A model generated the notes under the pieces. That model searched no databases, was not told the origin of the DNA, and was given only the letters and a program-made list of their open reading frames with translations. Shown here piece after piece: positions 59,243 to 64,000 of a stretch of 64,000 nucleotides of DNA. The position numbers were made by a program, and so were the translations under genes. The stretch comes from Haliscomenobacter sp965225875 (GTDB taxonomy: Bacteria; Bacteroidota; Bacteroidia; Chitinophagales; Saprospiraceae). The DNA lies in NCBI RefSeq assembly GCF_965225875.1, contig NZ_CBDDBS010000001.1, positions 558,001-622,000 of the forward strand, in the 5' to 3' direction. The number at the start of each line of letters is the position of its first letter. The stretch's first letter is position 1.

Positions 59243-60874
59243 TCAGGCAAAATCGGCGACCATTTCGATGGCGTGACAAGGGCATTGCTCAAAGCAGACC
59301 GCACAGCCGGTACACTTGTTCAGGTCAAAGCGGTAGCGATTGCCTTTGCCCAATTTGATGACCGCATCTTCCGGACAAGCACCGTAGCAGCCGTCACATT
59401 CAAAGCAGTTGCCGCAAGACAGGCAACGTTGAGCTTCAAAACGGGCCGCTGCTTCGGACAAACCACCTAGTACTTCCCGAAAATCCTGCACGCGTACTGC
59501 CTCTGCCACTTGGGGTTGAGGACTTTGAGGTGCAAAAGTTTTGTACCAAATGTGAAGGCGTTCAAAACCGACCACTGGGTGTTTTGGCGCTTTTTGATAC
59601 GTAGTATTTCGCAAAAAAGCATCGATGTAGCGGGCAGCCTTTTTGCCATGACCTACCGCTACGGTTACAGTTCGTTCGCTGGGAACCATGTCGCCGCCGG
59701 CAAAAACACCTTTCGCCCCGGTCATCATGTCGGGGCCTACCACTACCCTACCATCGTTGTCAAAGCTGATGTCAGGGATGTTTTTTAAAAAGGAAATGTC
59801 GCTGTCTTGTCCCAGGGCCAGGATCAGGGCGTCGGCTTCCAGGGTTTCAAATTGCCCTGTACCGACGGGTTTGCCCTCGGCATTGACTTCCATCACTTCC
59901 ACCTTGATTTCCTGCTCATTGATTTCCTTGATGGTCCGCAGCCAATTGATTTTTACACCTTCGGCAAGGGCCTCGTCCGCTTCAAAGGAGTGGGCAGGCA
60001 TGTGTTCGCGGTCGCGGCGGTAAATGATTAGGGGTTCATAGCCCAGGCGTTTAGCGACCCGAGCGGCGTCCATGGCGGTATTGCCCCCGCCGTAGATGGC
60101 TACCTTGCGGCCTAGTTTGGGCGCATTGCCCGTTTCGGTATCTTTTAAAAAGGTGAGGGCATCGAGGATTTGGCCAGCATCGCGAGAGGGGATGTCCACT
60201 TTTTTGGACAAATGGGCGCCAACTGCTACAAATACCGCATCAAAAGCTCCGGCTTCTTTTTCCTCTAGGAGATCTTCCACTTTATGGTTGAGGGTCACTT
60301 TGATGCCCAGATTGACGATGCGTTGGATTTCTGCATCGAGGATGTTGCGCGGTAGCCGATACGGTGGAATACCAAAGTGCATCATGCCACCCAGCACCGG
60401 TCCAGCTTCGCGGATTTCCACCTCGTGACCCGCCCGCCGCAGGTGATACGCAGCGGAAATGCCACTTGGGCCGCCGCCTACGATCAGGACTTTTTTACCC
60501 GACAAGGGTACATTTAGTTCAATCTGCCACCCTTCCTCCAGTGCTTTATCTCCCAAAAAACGCTCGATGGCGTGGATGCTGACGGGGGTGTCGATAAAGC
60601 TGCGGTTGCAGTGGTCTTCACAGGGGTGGTAGCAAACCCGGCCATGTACTGCGGGCAGGGGGTTTTCTTCTACGAGTTTTTGCCAAGCTTCGGCGTAGCG
60701 GCTTTCCTGCGCAAGCCCGAGCCAGGCCTGGATGTTTTCACCAGCGGGGCAGGCATTGTTGCAAGGCGGCAAATAATCGATGTATTGAGGAATTTGAGAA
60801 CGCAAGGCCCCGGTTCCTTCGCTATGCGATTGGAGGTCGGAGGGTTGCACCAGGTCTTTATCTAGCATCGGCAT
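59243..60874 (-). CDS. Iron-sulfur GltD-like NAD(P)H oxidoreductase
   Basis: About 543 residues from ATG 60874 (a TTG at 60889 gives five more). N-terminal Cys cluster CNNACPAGENIQAWL and RVCYHPCEDHCNR, FAD site KVLIVGGGPSGISAAYHLRR, and NAD(P) site VAIYGGGNTAMDAARVAKRL as in the glutamate synthase small subunit. It adds a C-terminal ferredoxin-like domain with CLSCGNCFECDGCYGACPED and CTGCAVCFEQCPCHAI. It is placed next to PFOR and could pass electrons between NADPH and ferredoxin; that pairing is inference. No GltB partner is present. Confidence 0.93.
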   Translation of the reverse strand: MPMLDKDLVQPSDLQSHSEGTGALRSQIPQYIDYLPPCNNACPAGENIQAWLGLAQESRYAEAWQKLVEENPLPAVHGRVCYHPCEDHCNRSFIDTPVSIHAIERFLGDKALEEGWQIELNVPLSGKKVLIVGGGPSGISAAYHLRRAGHEVEIREAGPVLGGMMHFGIPPYRLPRNILDAEIQRIVNLGIKVTLNHKVEDLLEEKEAGAFDAVFVAVGAHLSKKVDIPSRDAGQILDALTFLKDTETGNAPKLGRKVAIYGGGNTAMDAARVAKRLGYEPLIIYRRDREHMPAHSFEADEALAEGVKINWLRTIKEINEQEIKVEVMEVNAEGKPVGTGQFETLEADALILALGQDSDISFLKNIPDISFDNDGRVVVGPDMMTGAKGVFAGGDMVPSERTVTVAVGHGKKAARYIDAFLRNTTYQKAPKHPVVGFERLHIWYKTFAPQSPQPQVAEAVRVQDFREVLGGLSEAAARFEAQRCLSCGNCFECDGCYGACPEDAVIKLGKGNRYRFDLNKCTGCAVCFEQCPCHAIEMVADFA

Positions 60875-61046
60875 GACATACTCATTCAAAGGGTGAATGC
60901 TTGAAGCTTAAGTACCCGCTCACAATGAATGATCTGGCACTTTTCATGCCTAAGGTCTTGCTTATTGGAAGGGCGGCAAATGAGGAAGGTCAGTGGGTGG
61001 GGGTGATTTTAGCCGAATTAAAATTTGAGCATATTTTTTCTTCCTA

Positions 61047-62003
61047 TTAATACTCCATCTCAAAGCCTGAAATCTGAGCAGCGATAGGATCATTCACTTT
61101 TTGTACAATACCCATTTCGGCTGGGCCAGGGCCAATGAATTCGCTTTCCTTTTTTTCCAGGTGGATGAGCCCTTTGGCCGGATCAATTTCCAAAAATGTA
61201 AACAGGGGGTCTTTGTACGGAATGGTGCTCCGCAGAATGGGATATTGCTTGTCGATGGCTTCGCTCAAACGAACCCGCTGGTATTGTTCCCCCACCCAAC
61301 GATAAGAAGCGCTGTTGATTTGGCAATAATGGATGCCATTGATTTGGGTGAGGTAGTTCGTATGGTTGTGGCCGCTAAGGCAGGCGATGATTTTTTGGAA
61401 ACCTGCTTTTTGATTCTCCGCTTCCAGTACCGCTTGAATTGCTTTGGCATTGTGTACCCCGGCGGAAGGATCTTCCAGGGTCTGATGCGAAAAAACCAGT
61501 GTTGGTGCTTTGGCTTTTTCCAAATCCGCCTTTAACCATTCCAGTTGCTCCCCACCGATGTAACGGTTGTAACCGGACCAAGGTTTGGGATTAGGATCAT
61601 TTCCGTCTAGAAAAACAAAATGGAATCCCTTGAGGTCAAAGGAGTAGTAAGGGCTTTGCATACCATAAAAATTCATGGTTTGCTGCCGGGTAAAACCTCC
61701 ATCCATATCGTGATTGCCCAATAGGTGGTACTTGGGGCCAGGGTAGGCATTCCAAAGATTGAGGAAGTTTTGATTTTTGGGTATGGGCTGGCAAAAATCG
61801 CCCATTTGCAGGATGAAATCGGGTTTGCGTTTTTGGGCCGCTTTAAGAAAGTTGGCCAGCCGGGCATCGGCATCGTACATGAGGTCTTTGTGGATGTCGG
61901 CGATGAGGCCGATGCGGATTTTTTGGGGTTTCCCCAGTGGGAGATCCAGCAGGAAAGGGATGCTGATTAGAGCGGTGTTTTTGAGGAAGGTGCGTCTTTG
62001 CAT
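61047..62003 (-). CDS. Exported metallophosphoesterase
   Basis: About 318 residues from ATG 62003, with a twin-arginine-like signal MQRRTFLKNTALISIPFLLD. The calcineurin-like dimetal motifs are in order: GLIADIHKDL, LQMGDFCQP, LLGNHDMDGG, VFSHQTL and CLSGHNHTNYL. Its substrate is probably a phosphate ester or phosphodiester in the envelope. Single-gene unit on the minus strand. Confidence 0.93.
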   Translation of the reverse strand: MQRRTFLKNTALISIPFLLDLPLGKPQKIRIGLIADIHKDLMYDADARLANFLKAAQKRKPDFILQMGDFCQPIPKNQNFLNLWNAYPGPKYHLLGNHDMDGGFTRQQTMNFYGMQSPYYSFDLKGFHFVFLDGNDPNPKPWSGYNRYIGGEQLEWLKADLEKAKAPTLVFSHQTLEDPSAGVHNAKAIQAVLEAENQKAGFQKIIACLSGHNHTNYLTQINGIHYCQINSASYRWVGEQYQRVRLSEAIDKQYPILRSTIPYKDPLFTFLEIDPAKGLIHLEKKESEFIGPGPAEMGIVQKVNDPIAAQISGFEMEY

Positions 62004-62117
62004 GGTAAGGGCGATAACATTTTCATTCAAAAATAAGCATTGAAGGCCTAAGGGCTTGGGTTTTCAAATGAAACAATTGTTAAGTTTGACTGAGCGCCCG
62101 GCAAAAAACTGGCCCTT

Positions 62118-63890
62118 CTACCAATCCAGAAGCCCCCATTTTCCGTCGATTTTGCCCCATAAAGTGTTGCTGCTTGCCAAAAACTCCAAGCCGCTAAAGA
62201 TCGGCGGCAACTCTTTTTTATACCCATTAGAGGCGAGGCCAATCTTCCCAGCTTTTTTATACAAAACCCCGCCTGGAATAAATCCGCCATCACAATCAGA
62301 TTGTGGGTCAGTAAGTGCTTTGCCTTCTTTATTGTACATTACAAAATTGCCAAAACCATTAACAAAAGAGACAAATGGTTCTTTTGTTTTAGGGTCAATA
62401 AATAATTGGACAACATATTGAATACCGTCAGAGGCATAACTTTGAACCAGTTTGAGGTCTTTATCGAAAAGATACATTTTTTGCTTTTTTGGGTTAGAAC
62501 TCACCAAATAATCACCATCCAGGTTAACCCATTCAAATTCTTCATCCAGTATTCGCTCTCCCTTCAGGTTGAAAAACATCCATTTATCGTTTTTCTTACC
62601 TATAAAAAAACGATCCCCAAAAAATTCGATTCTTTCAAATTGGGGCGCAATAAGTTCTTTACCATCCCTATCAATGATTCCCATTTTTGAAGGGTATTCT
62701 CCTTTTTTTCCAACACTAAAAAAGTGTTTTGAAGCATCTCCAAATTCTAATCCGTCCAATTTTTTTAAAATATTTCCAAGTGTATCTATCAATACTGGAG
62801 TTTCCGATTGTTTTAATTTGGCAAAAGAAGAATACCCGTTTTTAAATTCATAAACGGTTGAGAACTTATTTGCAGGGATGACAATCTCACCTCGTTGGTT
62901 CATTAAGTAGTACGATCCATTTTTATACAGCTCGATGAATTTGGCATCAACATCAAATGGAATAATTGCGGGTGTAACGTATCCCAGGACCTTATTCCGA
63001 GCGATTACCTCAAATGAATCTCTGGATTTCCCAATCAGCATCAGCCCTGACTTTAACTTGATTGAATCCATCCATAAATTGTAATTCTTGTATGGATTTT
63101 CAAATGTCTCCTTTGGCTCCTTTTTATATGCCCAAACACTATTGTCCAAATCCAAAGAAAGTTGCCATTTATTGCGCAAGCCCTTAATGTTCTCATACTC
63201 AGGGGAGACCAATATATTTCCTTGAACATCTGCTATTCCAAACATTAGTTCCTTGCCACTTTTCCCATAATCTTGGAAAACAACCTGTCCAACTAGTGAA
63301 TCATACTCTTCAATGTGCTTTGCCTTAAGAAAAGGTTGAATTTTCCACAATAATCCATCTCTGTTGGATTTATTGGTAGTGATGTCCTGATACTCTAATT
63401 TTTTGCTAATGAATGGGTAAAGAAATCGGATAGACTCTAAAGAAATCGTCACAGCATCAATAAAATACCATTTCTTAGCAGTATTTGGTGCAGATAATGC
63501 AATTATGTTAGAGTGGTATGTGGCACTTGAATCTGCTGATTTAACCAGGAGATCATAGTACAATGCACATTGGGCAATTTGATCTTCAATGATGATTTCA
63601 CCAGGAGAACTAAGGGTAAACTTGAATTCGCTTGGAGTTGTTTTTTTGCCTTTACCTTTAAGCACCTTCTTCAAAGCCTCCACTCCACCGATCATTTTTA
63701 CAACTTCAGGGTGCATGTAAGGCAACATTGTCTCAATGTCGTTATTAATGGAGGCATTTACGAATTTATTCGCCTCCATAATTATACTCTGTTTAATCCC
63801 GAGCGTATCAATTTGACAACTGATTTGTGTAAAGAAAAACAAGCAGATCATTGTTAGGATTCCGCTTCTGAGACAATAAAAATGTTTCAT
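62118..63890 (-). CDS. WG-repeat secreted protein
   Basis: A 590-residue protein with a signal peptide (SGILTMICLFFFTQISCQ, possible lipidation Cys). After about 200 residues of a helical/NTF2-like region with DIETMLPYMHPEVVKMIGGV, it has WG-type beta repeats (GEIVIPANKFSTVYEFKNGY, GIIDRDGKELIAPQFERIEF, KWMFFNLKGERILDEEFEWV, KWGLLDW at the end). WG repeats form beta-hairpin solenoids thought to mediate binding. AT-rich relative to the neighbours. The specific role is unknown. Confidence 0.85.
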   Translation of the reverse strand: MKHFYCLRSGILTMICLFFFTQISCQIDTLGIKQSIIMEANKFVNASINNDIETMLPYMHPEVVKMIGGVEALKKVLKGKGKKTTPSEFKFTLSSPGEIIIEDQIAQCALYYDLLVKSADSSATYHSNIIALSAPNTAKKWYFIDAVTISLESIRFLYPFISKKLEYQDITTNKSNRDGLLWKIQPFLKAKHIEEYDSLVGQVVFQDYGKSGKELMFGIADVQGNILVSPEYENIKGLRNKWQLSLDLDNSVWAYKKEPKETFENPYKNYNLWMDSIKLKSGLMLIGKSRDSFEVIARNKVLGYVTPAIIPFDVDAKFIELYKNGSYYLMNQRGEIVIPANKFSTVYEFKNGYSSFAKLKQSETPVLIDTLGNILKKLDGLEFGDASKHFFSVGKKGEYPSKMGIIDRDGKELIAPQFERIEFFGDRFFIGKKNDKWMFFNLKGERILDEEFEWVNLDGDYLVSSNPKKQKMYLFDKDLKLVQSYASDGIQYVVQLFIDPKTKEPFVSFVNGFGNFVMYNKEGKALTDPQSDCDGGFIPGGVLYKKAGKIGLASNGYKKELPPIFSGLEFLASSNTLWGKIDGKWGLLDW

Positions 63891-63937
63891 TCTGCTAAAA
63901 GTTAAGGTTCAATCCTGTTTTTTACTCCTGAAGGCCC

Positions 63938-64000
63938 CTACCGATGCGGATGCTCCAATATCTCCTCCTGCTCCGACCGATGCACAATCGGCACCCCCAA
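63938..64000 (-). CDS. Possible C-terminal end of a gene entering from the right edge
   Basis: An open minus-strand frame reads LGVPIVHRSEQEEILEHPHR-stop, with the TAG at 63940-63938. The GC content and codon use fit a real gene, but 20 residues are too few to identify it or rule out chance. Confidence 0.35.
   Translation of the reverse strand: MGVPIVHRSEQEEILEHPHR

Noticed and set aside
60935..60950. GG-N10-GC match (TGGCACTTTTCATGCC) that resembles a sigma-54 promoter
   Set aside because: It faces right, where the next genes are on the minus strand, so nothing would be transcribed from it.

Overview
The window looks like a chromosomal segment of a Bacteroidota bacterium, most likely a Saprospiraceae/Haliscomenobacter-like organism (the lower rank is inference). 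Evidence: a protein carrying a type IX secretion (Por) sorting tail, a TonB-dependent receptor paired with a DUF4249 lipoprotein, a fused OtsA-OtsB trehalose enzyme, an S16 protein with a long acidic tail, a RAYT transposase in a REP array, and several promoters of the Bacteroidota form TTG/TTTG-N20/21-TAnnTTTG. No rRNA, tRNA or CRISPR array was seen. All calls come from reading the sequence by eye, without database searches.

Layout. 1-8.4 kb: end of rsmI, an M28 peptidase, an AT-rich orphan gene between direct repeats, an astacin protease with a lipoprotein, a large secreted glycosidase-like protein, a CoxE/VWA protein and a tiny type IX sorting-tail protein. 8.6-15.6 kb: thrS, a TMTC-like membrane protein, a beta-barrel protein, a thioredoxin/MsrA-like fusion, a GNAT and a DinB protein. 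15.8-17.0 kb: a KilA-N fragment ended by a fold-back repeat, then a RAYT transposase between two mirror-symmetric REP modules. 17-25.3 kb: VPS10-like protein, Nudix hydrolase, cysteine-synthase-like enzyme, fatty-acid hydroxylase, AI-2E transporter and small envelope proteins. 25.4-34.7 kb: a signalling block in which rpoN, an NtrC-type activator and two histidine kinases form one operon, next to a CHASE3 kinase with a response regulator, YtxH/holin-like envelope proteins and a lone response regulator with a sigma-54-like promoter. 34.7-39.7 kb: SSS transporter with an overlooked 37-residue membrane partner, PIG-L deacetylase, small membrane protein. 39.8-40.5 kb: a MntA/HepT toxin-antitoxin pair.

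40.7-45.8 kb is a roughly 5 kb AT-rich island (HTH regulator, lipoprotein, TonB-dependent receptor, DUF4249 lipoprotein). It is bounded by a 79-bp imperfect direct repeat of the 3' end of otsAB, which looks like the footprint of an insertion at the end of that gene. 45.7-50.3 kb: otsAB, an uncharacterised conserved protein with an elaborate leader, and rpsP. 50.4-55.6 kb: an SDR/HxlR divergent pair, a membrane protein, a HipB/HipA module with a clear promoter-operator, and a HEPN-like protein. 55.6-64 kb: pyruvate:ferredoxin oxidoreductase with an iron-sulfur GltD-like oxidoreductase, a metallophosphatase and a WG-repeat protein.

The most striking non-coding signal is the number of long intergenic hairpins, at least eight families, many abutting or overlapping stop codons. 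One family (10600, 21031, 53006) has a conserved loop and, in two copies, an outward-facing consensus promoter. It looks like a small non-autonomous mobile element that can supply a promoter: for thrS in one case. In another, it has inserted between hipB and hipA and supplies the end of hipB.
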